Part shown: in pieces, positions 41,026-50,496 of the stretch
Position numbering within the stretch: position 1 is the first letter of the stretch
How the letters are laid out: each line of letters starts with the position of its first letter
From: Cytobacillus kochii
GTDB lineage: Bacteria; Bacillota; Bacilli; Bacillales; Cytobacillaceae
DNA length: 64,000 nucleotides
Direction: 5' to 3'
Assembly: GCF_020171845.1 (NCBI RefSeq)
Contig: NZ_JAIVAM010000011.1
Coordinates: 124,001 to 188,000, forward strand
Notes under the pieces: generated by a model
The model's input: the letters and a program-made list of their open reading frames with translations, nothing else
What the model was told of the DNA's origin: nothing
Databases searched by the model: none
Position numbers and translations under genes: made by a program

Positions 41026-42249
41026 TTAGCTAGAGACAGCCTTATCTTCAAAATAACTTGCTTTTGATGGGCGATAGATAGTTGCGACTAACGCAATAGA
41101 AACAATTCCACTAATCACTGCAAAAGCAACACTTACTTCTTGTAAGGTAAACCACTCAGCTAGGAGACCCAGTAGTAATGTCAAACCAATTTGGACGATT
41201 CCTTGCAATAGATCAGCCACACTTGCAAACCTTCCCATAATGTCAACAGGTACTTGTTTTTGGAAAAAAGTGACGTAACCTGCATTTGCAAACGTAAAGA
41301 AGAACCCTAATATGACAAAGGCTATGGTTGCAGTTAAATAATGTGAAGATGCATAGAAGACTATGTAACCGATTGATGTCAATAACATCCCCGCACCAAT
41401 ATATAGTTTTAATGATAATTTTTTCGCTAATAAACTCGAACATAAACCGCCAAATATAGCACCGATACCTGTCATGGCCACAATATAGCCATACGCTTCA
41501 TTAGATAGGCCAAGATCTCTCGTTAAAAAGGTAACTTCTTGAGAATCCAGGGCGACACATATGAGCATCGTCGTTTGGAACAACAAATAGACAGATATAA
41601 AATATTTGGCTCCTTTTGAGAACCGGATAATTGTTCGCCAATCTTCTACTAATGTTTTTAAACGAATTCGCTCTCTAACATGATTATTCTGCTCATCCAC
41701 ATTCGGAAGTAAGAAAATAAAGAAAGCACAAATAATAAAAGTAGCCGCATTAATATAGAAGCAGACCGCCAAACTAACTGTCGTCATTAATACACCTGCA
41801 ATAGCTGGACCAATCATAATTGCCCCATTACCTGCCATTCCGATAAGAGCATTAACTCGCTTACGTTCTGACTCTGGAATTAATTTGGTTATGTATACCT
41901 GTGAGCTTGGTCCAAAAAAACTACCAGCCAAATTAATAAGTAACAATAAAAAGTAAATCAACCACAATGAATGTAAAAATGGTAAACAGACAACTAAAAG
42001 ACCACGTACAATATCAATAAAAATCATTAACCTTCTCTTATTTACTCTATCAATTACGCTACCTGACCAAAGGTTGGTCATAAGCATTGCTAGAGGTCTA
42101 ATAATATAAAGACCCGCAACTGCAGCTGCAGAACCGGTTAAGTCAATAATATATACATTCAACGCAATCAAATAAATCCAATTTCCTAAATAAGAAACGC
42201 CTATACCCAATATAAGCAGCGCAGGATTTCTCCAACCGATAGGTATCAC
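41026..42249 (-). CDS. MFS transporter, macrolide-efflux-like
   Basis: A 407-residue, 12-helix major facilitator resembling the MefA/enterobactin-exporter-like group of firmicutes: the first helices contain SYLGNWIYLIALNVYIIDLTG-like residues, the loop 2-3 motif is SGSVIDRVNKRRLMIF, and helix 4-5 has GSFFGPSSQVYITKLIPESER. It is probably a drug or metabolite exporter. The start is uncertain: a GTG at 42249 overlaps the AAGGGG ribosome site, and initiation a few codons later is possible. It is divergent from the alpha/beta hydrolase at 42331. Confidence 0.86.
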   Translation of the reverse strand: MIPIGWRNPALLILGIGVSYLGNWIYLIALNVYIIDLTGSAAAVAGLYIIRPLAMLMTNLWSGSVIDRVNKRRLMIFIDIVRGLLVVCLPFLHSLWLIYFLLLLINLAGSFFGPSSQVYITKLIPESERKRVNALIGMAGNGAIMIGPAIAGVLMTTVSLAVCFYINAATFIICAFFIFLLPNVDEQNNHVRERIRLKTLVEDWRTIIRFSKGAKYFISVYLLFQTTMLICVALDSQEVTFLTRDLGLSNEAYGYIVAMTGIGAIFGGLCSSLLAKKLSLKLYIGAGMLLTSIGYIVFYASSHYLTATIAFVILGFFFTFANAGYVTFFQKQVPVDIMGRFASVADLLQGIVQIGLTLLLGLLAEWFTLQEVSVAFAVISGIVSIALVATIYRPSKASYFEDKAVSS

Positions 42250-42330
42250 CCCTTAAAAAAATACAAGATTCAGAAAATACAGTACAGGAAATATGTTACA
42301 CTACTTATAAAAAATAACAAGGGGAAATCG

Positions 42331-42966
42331 ATGGAAATTCAAGAAAGAAACTTACAAAAAGAGGAAAAAGTAGTTAGATATACTCATATAAATTCAGGTG
42401 CTCCGTCCGTATGTATTATGTTTTCAGGAGCAGGATACAACTATAATCATCCATTGTTTTACTACGCTACGATGATGATTGAACAGGGCATTGATGTTGT
42501 TCATATCCATTATCAATATGAAGCAAATTTATTAAAAACACATAGTGTAGAAGACATTTCATCCTTAATGATGGCAGATATTCACCTAGTTATTACGGAT
42601 CTATCTCAAAAACATATCTATCAAAAAACCATCCTGTTGGGCAAATCTCTTGGTACGATACCGATCAGTTTACACCTTGCGAAAGAAGAATTTTTCCGTG
42701 AGGCACAGATCATTCTTTTAACACCGTTATTAAAATTCCCATCAATCGCTAAGGCAACAGTACTTATAAAGCAAGAGGTGTTACTCGTCATTGGTAATCA
42801 AGATCCATATTTCCATCATGAAACAATCGAAGAAATGAAGGAATGTTCTATTCAAATAAAAATAATCGATGGCGCAAATCACTCACTCGACATCAACTAT
42901 CATACGGAACAATCCCTTCAAGCGTTAAAAACAGTAATGGCTGAATTGAAGAGATTTATTTCTTGA
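42331..42966 (+). CDS. Small alpha/beta hydrolase
   Basis: A 211-residue cytoplasmic protein with the alpha/beta hydrolase core: CIMFSGAGYNYNHP (oxyanion-loop region), nucleophile elbow LLGKSLGTIP, acid strand LLVIGNQDPYF and the C-terminal His in IDGANHSLDINY. The GKSLGT elbow and short lid match the dienelactone-hydrolase-like proteins seen in Bacillaceae. The substrate is unknown. The ATG follows AAGGGG. It is divergent from the MFS exporter with about 80 bp between them, which contains the promoters. Confidence 0.82.
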   Translation: MEIQERNLQKEEKVVRYTHINSGAPSVCIMFSGAGYNYNHPLFYYATMMIEQGIDVVHIHYQYEANLLKTHSVEDISSLMMADIHLVITDLSQKHIYQKTILLGKSLGTIPISLHLAKEEFFREAQIILLTPLLKFPSIAKATVLIKQEVLLVIGNQDPYFHHETIEEMKECSIQIKIIDGANHSLDINYHTEQSLQALKTVMAELKRFIS

Positions 42967-42986
42967 TAAGGCTAAAAAACTAAAAA

Positions 42987-43376
42987 TTATTTTACTATGC
43001 TTTTTAAAGTCTGTTTCTTATATTTATGAAAATCAATAATGTCGAAGCCGATAAAATATTTACACTTCTCATCAGCAAAATAAAATTGGATGCCTTTCAG
43101 TAGATAATGTTTCTTAACAGCTTGTCCAGATAGCCGGAAGGATAGGGTTTCTCCATTTTCGTGATATATTTTTTCTGACCCTGCTATCGGGGATAATCTT
43201 TGCGCAATCTCTCCAAAACATTCTATACCAACGATTCGATCATGCTCATCAATATCGACTAGTAATGGAGAATCACCCACATCTTCTGTTGCTTGAATAG
43301 TATACGTTTCTGAATCAGGCAGTAAATAGATATAGCCAGCTTTCGCCTCTGTATCAAATGTAATTCTAGATTCCAA
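42987..43376 (-). CDS. DUF2283-like protein
   Basis: A 129-residue cytoplasmic protein. The first half follows DUF2283: ITFDTEAKAGYIYLLP, then PLLVDIDEHDRIVGIECFG, a small beta-rich fold. The second half (EKIYHENGETLSFRLSGQAVKKHYLLKG and YFADEKCKYFIGFDI) is unassigned and contains one Cys. It converges with the hydrolase gene and lies downstream of the HAEG-repeat protein, 85 bp away. The function is unknown. Confidence 0.75.
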   Translation of the reverse strand: MESRITFDTEAKAGYIYLLPDSETYTIQATEDVGDSPLLVDIDEHDRIVGIECFGEIAQRLSPIAGSEKIYHENGETLSFRLSGQAVKKHYLLKGIQFYFADEKCKYFIGFDIIDFHKYKKQTLKSIVK

Positions 43377-43460
43377 TCCTTATCCCCCTCAGATTTTTAG
43401 TTTGATGAATATTATGTAAACATAGGATTCCTTTGTATAGAAACCCTACATTCTTAGAAT

Positions 43461-45941
43461 TTAATTATAGTTATTATTGATTGTATTTGCCAATTGGGAA
43501 AGCATTTGTTTCATTTCTTGTTGTTCTAGTTGATATCGGTTAGAAAGCTCGATTATTTCACTTTCATTGCCTTTTATCATAATAATGACTTGATTAGCAG
43601 CCGTTCTTTTTATCACGCGATACCCTTGCTGTGAAGTAGTTGCTATTCCTTCATCATTTGGTAAACAATAGCCATTCACTTGACAACTACCATCATCTCT
43701 TACTCTTAATTGCCCCAATAACCCTACTGCAGACCACTCTTGTCTATCTTGCCTTGAAACATAAGATTGCAATGGATCCCATTTCGTACTAATGATCGGT
43801 TTGGTTTCTGTAACCGATGAGCGAGGTTCTCCATTTTTTGAAGCTGGCAAAGGTACTTCAATATGGGTGTACATTCTACGTCCCCATTCATCTAATTCAT
43901 ATTTCCCCTGCCAATTCAAGCTTGCACTATTACCTAATAAACTTGGAGTAGCACTTGTTACACCAAGAATATAACTATCAGATGCAGTTGCCTTTCGCAT
44001 CTTATCTCCTTCTAATGTAACAAAGTATCCTGGATCAATTGCCGAGCCATCTATACTTTCAAACATCTCTGCTATATCTGCCCCACCAGTATTGTATGTC
44101 GCTCCATCAATATACATTTCACCATTACTAGCTAACCATTTAGCACCGAGGCTTCTTGTGTCTACAGCTGTACCGTTGCCAATAAACCAGGAGTAAGGTT
44201 CTTCAGCATCACCGTATCTACCCATAATATGCGCGCCCGCTTGATCATTTGTACTTGTACCAAGTCCCTCCGCATGAGAGTAATCACCTGAAGCGATCGT
44301 ACCTGTGCCTTCCGCATGACTTGCTAATCCACTCGCCACATTGTTAAAACCTTCAACATGGGAACTATTACCACTTGCAGTGTTAGGCGCTGGTAAGTTT
44401 GCTCCATCTGATCCCCCTTCTGCGTGTGCTGAGAAACCACTTGCCGTATTTTCAGTTCCTTCCGCATGGGACGCATTTCCACTGGCGGTTGTTCCTAACC
44501 CTTCGGCATGGGCATAAGGTGCGTCAGATGCTGTACTAGATAAGTAGCCCTCGGCATGGGATGCAGTGCCCGCTGCCACTGTCCTAAAGCCCTGTGCATG
44601 TGCAAAACTGCCTGAGGCAATTGTTTGTGCCCCTTCCGCATGCGAATTGTAACCAGATGCTGCTGACCCATCACCCTCCGCATGGGACCAAGTACCAGAA
44701 GCAACTGTTGAAGTACCTTCCGCATGAGCCGCATCTCCACTTGCAACGGTTAAATATCCTTCCGCATGAGTATACACACCTTGTGCCTGTGTACTCCCTC
44801 CTTCAGCATGAGAGTAGGCTCCAATTGCTTGAGTATTGTACCCTTCGGCATGAGTGCCAAAGTTACTTGCTACACTTAGAAAACCCTCGGCATGTGCCCC
44901 AGAATTGGATGCAGTTGTTTGAATGCCCTCTGCATGTGCACCATAAGCTGTTGCATTTGTTGAACCACCTTCGGCATGGGAGGCGGTAGCAGTAGCAGTA
45001 GTAGATAAACCCTCGGCATGCGCAGCACTACCAGAAGCTAACGTACCATCCCCTTCCGCATGAGAGGCATCCCCACTCGCGGTTGTACTTAATCCCTCGG
45101 CATGTGCAGCATCTCCACTTGCTGTAGATTCTGAACCTTCTGCATGCGAAACATCTCCGCTTGCATTTGTTTCTGAACCTTCTGCATGAGAGGTTTCCCC
45201 ACTAGCCGTTGTGGCATAACCTTCTGAATGACTATTATCTCCAATCGCCGATGTATTTGTTCCTTCCGCATGTGCCTCATTTCCAACTGCTGAAGTATTA
45301 ATTCCCTCGGCATGAGAGGCATATCCACTTGCTTGAGTCCCATGTCCCTCAGCGTGTGATACACCACCGATTGCCAAACTTTCAAATCCCTCCGCATGGG
45401 ATGCTGTCCCTAATGCATTCGTCGAATTCCCCTCCGCATGAGACCCATCGCCGTTTGCAGTTGTACTAAAACCTTCTGCATGCGCAGCGACTCCACCTGC
45501 ATTCGATTGAGCCCCTTCTGCATGTGAACCAATTCCATCTGTTGTTGTTCCATAACCTTCTGCATGTGAACTATCAGCAATCGCCATATTCCCAAAGCCT
45601 TCCACATGGGATGCTGTGCCTAAAGCTTCCGTCGAATTCCCCTCCGCATGGGAGGCTTGCCCACTCGCTAGTGTATTAAACCCTTCACTATGTGCGGCGA
45701 CCTCCGTCGCATTAGTACTTGAGCCTTCCACGTGAGAAGCTGCACCTGTTGCTGTTGATGCATAACCCTCGGCATGTGATGTCTCACCAGTCGCTATACT
45801 ATTATAGCCCTCCGCATGAGACGCTGTGCCAACAGCTTCTGTTGTACTACCTTCCGCATGCGAAGCCACACCACTTGCAGTAGTATTATAGCCACCTGCA
45901 TCGGAACATGTCCCTAAAGCATTTCTATTACAATCAGCCAA
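43461..45941 (-). CDS. HAEG-repeat (YadA-head-like beta-roll) protein with Peptidase_G2-like C-terminal domain
   Basis: The start is set at the TTG at 45941 (MADCNRNALG), seven bases after AAAGGAG. About 826 residues have three parts. First, about 38 tandem 14-residue repeats of the form SHAEG-x-x-T-x-A-x-G-x-x, the pattern of YadA/Hia trimeric left-handed beta-roll heads. Second, from about residue 570, a domain with GADIAEMFESIDG, GYFVTLEGDKMRKA, SYILGVTSATPSLLGN and WSAVGLLGQLRVRDDGSC, matching the autoproteolytic Peptidase_G2 (IMC) chaperone domain of phage and Bacillus surface fibres. Third, a C-terminal coiled coil (IIELSNRYQLEQQEMKQMLS). There is no signal peptide or sortase motif. It is probably a trimeric fibre; no phage genes surround it. 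Confidence 0.85.
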   Translation of the reverse strand: MADCNRNALGTCSDAGGYNTTASGVASHAEGSTTEAVGTASHAEGYNSIATGETSHAEGYASTATGAASHVEGSSTNATEVAAHSEGFNTLASGQASHAEGNSTEALGTASHVEGFGNMAIADSSHAEGYGTTTDGIGSHAEGAQSNAGGVAAHAEGFSTTANGDGSHAEGNSTNALGTASHAEGFESLAIGGVSHAEGHGTQASGYASHAEGINTSAVGNEAHAEGTNTSAIGDNSHSEGYATTASGETSHAEGSETNASGDVSHAEGSESTASGDAAHAEGLSTTASGDASHAEGDGTLASGSAAHAEGLSTTATATASHAEGGSTNATAYGAHAEGIQTTASNSGAHAEGFLSVASNFGTHAEGYNTQAIGAYSHAEGGSTQAQGVYTHAEGYLTVASGDAAHAEGTSTVASGTWSHAEGDGSAASGYNSHAEGAQTIASGSFAHAQGFRTVAAGTASHAEGYLSSTASDAPYAHAEGLGTTASGNASHAEGTENTASGFSAHAEGGSDGANLPAPNTASGNSSHVEGFNNVASGLASHAEGTGTIASGDYSHAEGLGTSTNDQAGAHIMGRYGDAEEPYSWFIGNGTAVDTRSLGAKWLASNGEMYIDGATYNTGGADIAEMFESIDGSAIDPGYFVTLEGDKMRKATASDSYILGVTSATPSLLGNSASLNWQGKYELDEWGRRMYTHIEVPLPASKNGEPRSSVTETKPIISTKWDPLQSYVSRQDRQEWSAVGLLGQLRVRDDGSCQVNGYCLPNDEGIATTSQQGYRVIKRTAANQVIIMIKGNESEIIELSNRYQLEQQEMKQMLSQLANTINNNYN

Positions 45942-46098
45942 ATGTAGCACTCCTTTCCACAAAAAAATTTAAATCTTTATCCTGATAGTTTATTAAAAGG
46001 AGATCATTTTCGTGTGGACAAGTTGCCTAATCTTATCACTTCATCTCTTTGACATTTAATAAAGGTATAACCGTCTTACCGCTCGCCTCTTACAAGGC

Positions 46099-46147
46099 AA
46101 AAAAAAAAAACGAAAAAATGATCAATGAAACAACATTTTTTCGTTTA
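46099..46147. terminator. Bidirectional terminator upstream of the HAEG gene
   Basis: ACGAAAAAATG and CATTTTTTCGTTT pair around a loop of about 13 bases, with an A tract before. On the minus strand it ends the VOC gene transcript (46179). Confidence 0.75.
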
Positions 46148-46178
46148 CTCCATTACTTTTATTTTAGAAATCTTGTAG

Positions 46179-46640
46179 CTAAAGTCCCTTCAAAGATTTT
46201 TCCCATTCAGTGATAGACCACTTTTTGCAAACTTTCTGCAACTCCTCTGGTGTATCCACCGTACACATCAACTCTAAACTATTGCCGTCTGGGTCTTTAA
46301 AATAAACTGAAGCATTACTTTGATGTGATCGAATAAATGGAGCCACCGACTTTCTGCTGCCAAATGGCACTGCTTCAATTCCCTTTGTTTCTAACCAGTT
46401 TAATGACCGCTTTAAATTTTCATAGGAAACGCGAAAGGCAACATGTCTAACAGAAGGATGATAAGGCAACTTGTACTCTTCTCCTTGCCATAGACCTAAC
46501 CAACTTTTATCCTTTTCAATCCAGAGAAATACTGTCTCTTCATCCCTTAATGCCACCTGTAACCCTAGATTCGTATAAAATTCAATCGCGTCATCTAAAT
46601 TTTTGACTGGTAAATGAGCTTCATATAAGCCTTCTATCAT
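46179..46640 (-). CDS. VOC-family protein (glyoxalase/dioxygenase superfamily)
   Basis: This 153-residue protein has two beta-alpha-beta-beta-beta modules: MIEGLYEAHLPVKNLDDAIEFYTNLGLQVALRDEE, and later VRHVAFRVSYENL and YFKDPDGNSLELM. The His in VRHVAF and the Glu in NSLELM are metal-ligand positions of the superfamily. The N-terminal His of EAHLPV is also present, so it could bind a metal; the group includes fosfomycin-resistance-like and unassigned enzymes. It is a single gene with its own terminator. Confidence 0.85.
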   Translation of the reverse strand: MIEGLYEAHLPVKNLDDAIEFYTNLGLQVALRDEETVFLWIEKDKSWLGLWQGEEYKLPYHPSVRHVAFRVSYENLKRSLNWLETKGIEAVPFGSRKSVAPFIRSHQSNASVYFKDPDGNSLELMCTVDTPEELQKVCKKWSITEWEKSLKGL

Positions 46641-46649
46641 TGCATCATC

Positions 46650-47034
46650 AGTCCTCCTTTATCTAATTATATTTTTATACAAAAGAGAACTCATCACGAC
46701 CGATAAAAGCTGTATCTTCCTTACGACTTTTGATGGAGAGCGGACTTTGCAATAGGTTACTTTCTTGAACAAGTTCTATTATTTCGGATACATTATGATA
46801 AAAATAGGAGAGATCGTCCACTATTTCCACTGGGCACCCTTGAAAATTCTGGCTTCCTCAATTAACAAACCGGCATCTAAATCACCTTTCTCAGGTTGGT
46901 TTAAGATGATCGTATCCACCTATCCTCCCGCTAACATCACCCACCGAAATCGATGGTGCTTTTAATCTCATTAATCGCTTATAATGATTGAACCTGCTTG
47001 ACTTGTTGCCTTCAAGGCTACTTCATGAACCCCT
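46650..47034 (-). pseudogene. Unidentified degraded coding remnant
   Basis: Read on the minus strand, this stretch shows protein-like phrases in different frames, in order: VHEVALKATSQAG, KAPSISVGDV, VDTIILNQPEKGDLDAGL, LLIEEARIFKGAQW, and DDLSYFYHN then SEIIELVQESNLLQSPLSI up to a stop near 46672. At least three frame changes and one stop are needed to join them. I do not recognise the family. Codon use looks like that of the neighbours. It suggests another decayed gene beside the broken HHH gene. Confidence 0.4.
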
Positions 47035-47035
47035 C

Positions 47036-47496
47036 CTAGTCCCTCCACGATTTCTCTGGGCGATCTGATGGAAAGCCATTTGTTATGCGGTACGCCTTCC
47101 TCTCATCCGTGAAGTCAAACCATTTTTTAGGTATTTTCTTATTGTTAGCAAAATGAATGACACAGCGAATTTGATCTTCCACACAGCCATCCGTTCTCAC
47201 ACCCATTTCCTTTTCCAGCAGATCAAATAGTTGTCCCGGGTTTTCATTCTTTATATCTTCTAAACGATAGATTTGCAGATATCGAACAAGTTTATCCGCT
47301 AATTCAAAACCAATTGAGGGCACAATTGGAAGTCTGCCCATCCCTTAATCTTCCGTGCCCTTTCATCTGATATATTTAAATGCTGACTAATTTCTTTTAT
47401 CCCAAGTATATGTATTTGGCAGATCTTCAATCTTGCCTCTCGTATTCTAGACCTTTCATCTGCTGTTAAAGGTCATTTAGGTTGATAAGATGGCAT
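47036..47496 (-). pseudogene. Helix-hairpin-helix / Cdd1-type gene with a stop and a frameshift
   Basis: An ATG at 47496 with ribosome site TAAGGAGG starts MPSYQPK, which is followed by TGA; the same frame then continues PLTADERSRIREARLKICQ and EISQHLNISDERARKIKGWAD up to about 47336. After a one-base shift it goes on as VPSIGFELADKLVRYLQIY, EDIKNENPGQLFDLLEKEM, CVEDQIRCVIHFAN and KWFDFTDERKAYRI to 47036. The joined product of about 152 residues matches the firmicute HHH family related to 'pathogenicity locus' Cdd1, which has an N-terminal HTH-like segment and an HhH DNA-binding region. Two lesions make it a pseudogene. Confidence 0.8.
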
Positions 47497-47521
47497 CAGC
47501 TTCCTCCTTACTGGCTTACAT

Positions 47522-47806
47522 TTATAGTGTTAGTGGTTTATAACCTTTTCTTTTTTTATAATGTTCAAGTGTACCCATCTCTAAGTTAGCTACCATTTCC
47601 ATTCTCTCTAAATCTCTTCTTGTCACAACAGGATCCTCCGCATTCCAGCGCACAGTGCGAATGAAATAATACGTTTTAATTGGGTGAAAGACTACTTTTG
47701 AATGGGGAAAAGCATCGAAAGTAAATTCAATCGCTCCCCGTTTTTTATAAGAATAGGAAAGAATATTCATTGTGTTAATCCATCCCTTTGCTTTTAAGTC
47801 GTACAA
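47522..47806 (-). CDS. Hypothetical protein, possibly 5'-truncated
   Basis: Up to 94 residues from a TTG at 47806 or a shorter form from an ATG at 47770. It has beta-strand-like segments (GAIEFTFDAFPHSKVVFHP, YYFIRTVRWN) and a charged helix DLERMEMVANLEMG before a basic end KKRKGYKPLTL. The frame is coding-like for some 17 codons further upstream (ending at a TGA near 47851), yet neither start has a ribosome site, so the original N-terminus may be lost. The family is not recognised. It sits between an antibiotic adenylyltransferase and an HHH pseudogene. Confidence 0.45.
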   Translation of the reverse strand: MYDLKAKGWINTMNILSYSYKKRGAIEFTFDAFPHSKVVFHPIKTYYFIRTVRWNAEDPVVTRRDLERMEMVANLEMGTLEHYKKRKGYKPLTL

Positions 47807-47882
47807 TTCTTTACCCTTATACGAAAGGTCTTCAATCCCTTTTTCCGCTTTTTCCTCTCATTCTTTAAGTAGCCTATCTCCT

Positions 47883-48746
47883 TCACGCTTTCGGTAATTG
47901 CCTAACCCCCTCCAAATACGCCAACATACGGCGATCATCATTGATAGGATAAGAGAATCGAAGGTGATTAGCCACTTCTTGAGCTAACGCACGAAACAAT
48001 TCGCATGTGGTCATAACTGCTTCCCACATATTTTCCTCATCTCCATCACTATAAGTTTTTCTGTACATCTCCCAATAGGAAGGAGGGAGATAACACTTAT
48101 AATATTTTCCTAACTTACCAGTAGAAATACGAAAATCATATTGAATACCGATCCACCAATCGACCATTTTGTTTAATGCGTCTCTTATGTCAGAGTTAAA
48201 CATTGCTTGAGCATATGGCCATTCATCTCGCCAAATACCTTTCGCCACATTTTGTAGACACCACCAGAAGTTATTTGTATAAGCATCATATTCACCTTCA
48301 CTCGGTGTTTGCACGTGGTAATCGACATCTGTCGGAGGAGGAATAATGGGCAAGTACTCACCTTTATCTAATAAAGGAACAGTCAGTTGATCTTCCCCAT
48401 ATTCTTTTCGCATTACTTCCTTCGTTTGAAAGCGAAGATCGATGCGATTGCCGTCTGTAAATAGCATCAGAAAACCATAACTCTTGAAGTCTTGCACTAT
48501 TTCTTTACCAAAATCATTTTTATCTGGTTCTTGCTTCATAATCAACTCGCCGAATGATGCGATCCAATTTTGATTTTTAATAAAAGGCTCGGTATCTTCA
48601 ACGACATAAACAATATCATAATCTTGAAACTGGTCTCTTGGGACATTTATATTTGTTCTGGAACCGTTCATATAGACAGCAAAAATCCTCTCTTCGTTTT
48701 TTGCAAAGTCTATAATCGTCGCCATCATTTCTGGTTCAGACCTCAT
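47883..48746 (-). CDS. aadK: Aminoglycoside 6-adenylyltransferase
   Basis: The enzyme transfers AMP to the 6-hydroxyl of streptomycin, inactivating it. The start ATG at 48746 (MRSEPEMMATIIDFA) matches the N-terminus of B. subtilis AadK; an in-frame TTG at 48761 is less likely. About 287 residues carry the nucleotidyltransferase motif (YMNGSRTNIN, then FQDYDIVYVVED with its metal Asp pair), FTDGNRIDLRF, and the helical C-terminal domain (EFWWCLQNVAKGIWR-like, YEGVRQL end). The frame is intact. It lies 44 bp downstream of the metS gene in the same orientation, so it could be read from the T-box-controlled promoter. Confidence 0.9.
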   Translation of the reverse strand: MRSEPEMMATIIDFAKNEERIFAVYMNGSRTNINVPRDQFQDYDIVYVVEDTEPFIKNQNWIASFGELIMKQEPDKNDFGKEIVQDFKSYGFLMLFTDGNRIDLRFQTKEVMRKEYGEDQLTVPLLDKGEYLPIIPPPTDVDYHVQTPSEGEYDAYTNNFWWCLQNVAKGIWRDEWPYAQAMFNSDIRDALNKMVDWWIGIQYDFRISTGKLGKYYKCYLPPSYWEMYRKTYSDGDEENMWEAVMTTCELFRALAQEVANHLRFSYPINDDRRMLAYLEGVRQLPKA

Positions 48747-48804
48747 CACTTCACCACCCAAGTATTGGTTCTTTGTTTGCTAAGTAAAGTCCTGCTTCCG
48801 GCGA

Positions 48805-50448
48805 TTATTCGGTAAGTGATTGTGCTTGTAATCTCGTTAATTCTTTTTCAATGTTCTCTACATCAATGCGCGCAAACAATGGTTCAACTGGTGCAGTGAG
48901 TGTCACACCATTCAAAACAACCTCTTGCCATCTCCGCTCTTGGACATTGAGTAATTCAAATACCTTTTCACTTGAAAACGGTAAAAAAGGAGAAAGTAAT
49001 TGCGCGAGGTTGGCAAGAAGATAAACACAATTAGCTAACGTTTTTTCACAAGTCCCTTGATCCTCATGCCATTGTTGCCATGGCTTTTGCTCATCAAAAT
49101 ATTTATTAGATTTTCGCACATAGGCGAATATATTTTCTAGGGCTTGCTTCATGCTTCCTTGTTCGATGAGGTTTCCAACTTCTTGATATAAGCAGTTTAT
49201 TTCTCCTTTTATCTTCTCATCAATATCCGACGTTGTAATGACACCGGCAAATGATTTTTCAATAAATTTCAACGTATGATTCACAAAATTCCCATATGCA
49301 CCGAGCAATTCGCTATTATGGCTATAGATAAACTCTTTCCAAGAAAAATCGGCATCGCGATTTTCCGGTGCATTAATCGTAAGAAAGTAGCGAATCGAAT
49401 CTGGTTCATATCTTTCTAAGAAATCAGGCACCCAAACAGCCCAATTTTTACTCGTCGATAACTTCTTTTTTTCTAAAGTAACATATTCGTTGGAAATCAC
49501 CCTTGTCGGCAATGCCGCAATTCCTATTCCTTGTAAAATGGCGGGCCAAATGACCGTGTGGAACGGGATATTATCTTTTCCGTGCACATAATACGAGGTT
49601 GTTTCACCTGACCAAAAATCATGATCATCCTGATTGTTTTCTTCGGCCCACTTTTTACTTGCCGAATAATAGCCTGAAACCGCCTCAATCCATACATACA
49701 CCTTTTTATCTTCATAACCAGAAACAGGGACACTGACACCGATTGGTAAATCTCGAGAAATGGCTCTGTCGTGCAAGCCTTCACCTAAATACCTCTTCGT
49801 TAAATGCAATGCATTCTCTCTCCATAAATGTTGCACTTCAGCCCGTTGTGTATATTTCTCCAAATCAGCTTGTAGGTCACTTAGTGCAAAATAAAAATGT
49901 TCTGTCTCCCTTGTCGTCGGTGTGTGACCACAAATTTTACAGCTGCGTTCATGAAGTTCAAGGGGTTCTAAGATGGTTGCACAATGATCACATTGATCAC
50001 CTCTGGCAGGTTCATTGCAAACTGGACATAATCCTTCCACATAGCGGTCTGGCAAGAACTGCTGACAATGCTCACAATAGGTTTGCTCTACCTTTCGCTT
50101 GTAGATCAAGCCTTTTTCTAAAAGCGCTAAAAATATTTCTTGTACTACATGATGGTGATGAGCTGTATCTGTTCTTGTATAAATATCATAAGAAAAACCT
50201 AATTGTGTAAAGCAATCAACAAACTCCCGGTGATAGTGATCTGCTATCGCCTGCGGCTCTACCCCCGCCTGTCTTGCTTTCACAGTAATCGGTGTACCAT
50301 TACAATCACTGCCTGAAGCATATAGCACTTTTTCTCCTTTTAAACGATAATATCTTGCCAAAATGTCTCCAGGTAGCAAACTTGAAACGTGACCGAGATG
50401 CAAAGATCCATTTGCATAAGCCCACGCCCCACCAATAAAAATACTCAT
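48805..50448 (-). CDS. metS: Methionyl-tRNA synthetase, MetRS1-like (probably a second copy)
   Basis: A 547-residue class I synthetase that charges tRNA-Met. The HIGH motif is LHLGH (16-20) and the KMSKS motif reads LSTSK in [14 protein letters not shown]. The connective-peptide knuckle region has four Cys pairs (CEHC, CPVC, CDHC, CKIC), typical of the two-zinc MetRS1 type, unlike the B. subtilis housekeeping enzyme. The C-terminal tRNA-binding dimerisation domain is absent, so the protein ends at the anticodon-binding bundle. Similar extra MetRS1 genes in Gram-positives are known to give tolerance to MetRS inhibitors. The ATG follows GGGGGAATAG. A Met-specific T-box leader lies upstream. Confidence 0.9.
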   Translation of the reverse strand: MSIFIGGAWAYANGSLHLGHVSSLLPGDILARYYRLKGEKVLYASGSDCNGTPITVKARQAGVEPQAIADHYHREFVDCFTQLGFSYDIYTRTDTAHHHHVVQEIFLALLEKGLIYKRKVEQTYCEHCQQFLPDRYVEGLCPVCNEPARGDQCDHCATILEPLELHERSCKICGHTPTTRETEHFYFALSDLQADLEKYTQRAEVQHLWRENALHLTKRYLGEGLHDRAISRDLPIGVSVPVSGYEDKKVYVWIEAVSGYYSASKKWAEENNQDDHDFWSGETTSYYVHGKDNIPFHTVIWPAILQGIGIAALPTRVISNEYVTLEKKKLSTSKNWAVWVPDFLERYEPDSIRYFLTINAPENRDADFSWKEFIYSHNSELLGAYGNFVNHTLKFIEKSFAGVITTSDIDEKIKGEINCLYQEVGNLIEQGSMKQALENIFAYVRKSNKYFDEQKPWQQWHEDQGTCEKTLANCVYLLANLAQLLSPFLPFSSEKVFELLNVQERRWQEVVLNGVTLTAPVEPLFARIDVENIEKELTRLQAQSLTE

Positions 50449-50496
50449 CTTCTATTCCCCCTAAATTTTAGCCTGATTGATTGAGACACGACTGCA

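Noticed and set aside
44594-45607. Several frames opposite or beside the HAEG protein
   Set aside because: Shadows of the repetitive coding sequence in other frames; no starts or homologies.
43461-45941. Collagen-like protein
   Set aside because: The repeat is 14 residues with HAEG, not Gly-X-Y; the beta-roll reading fits better.
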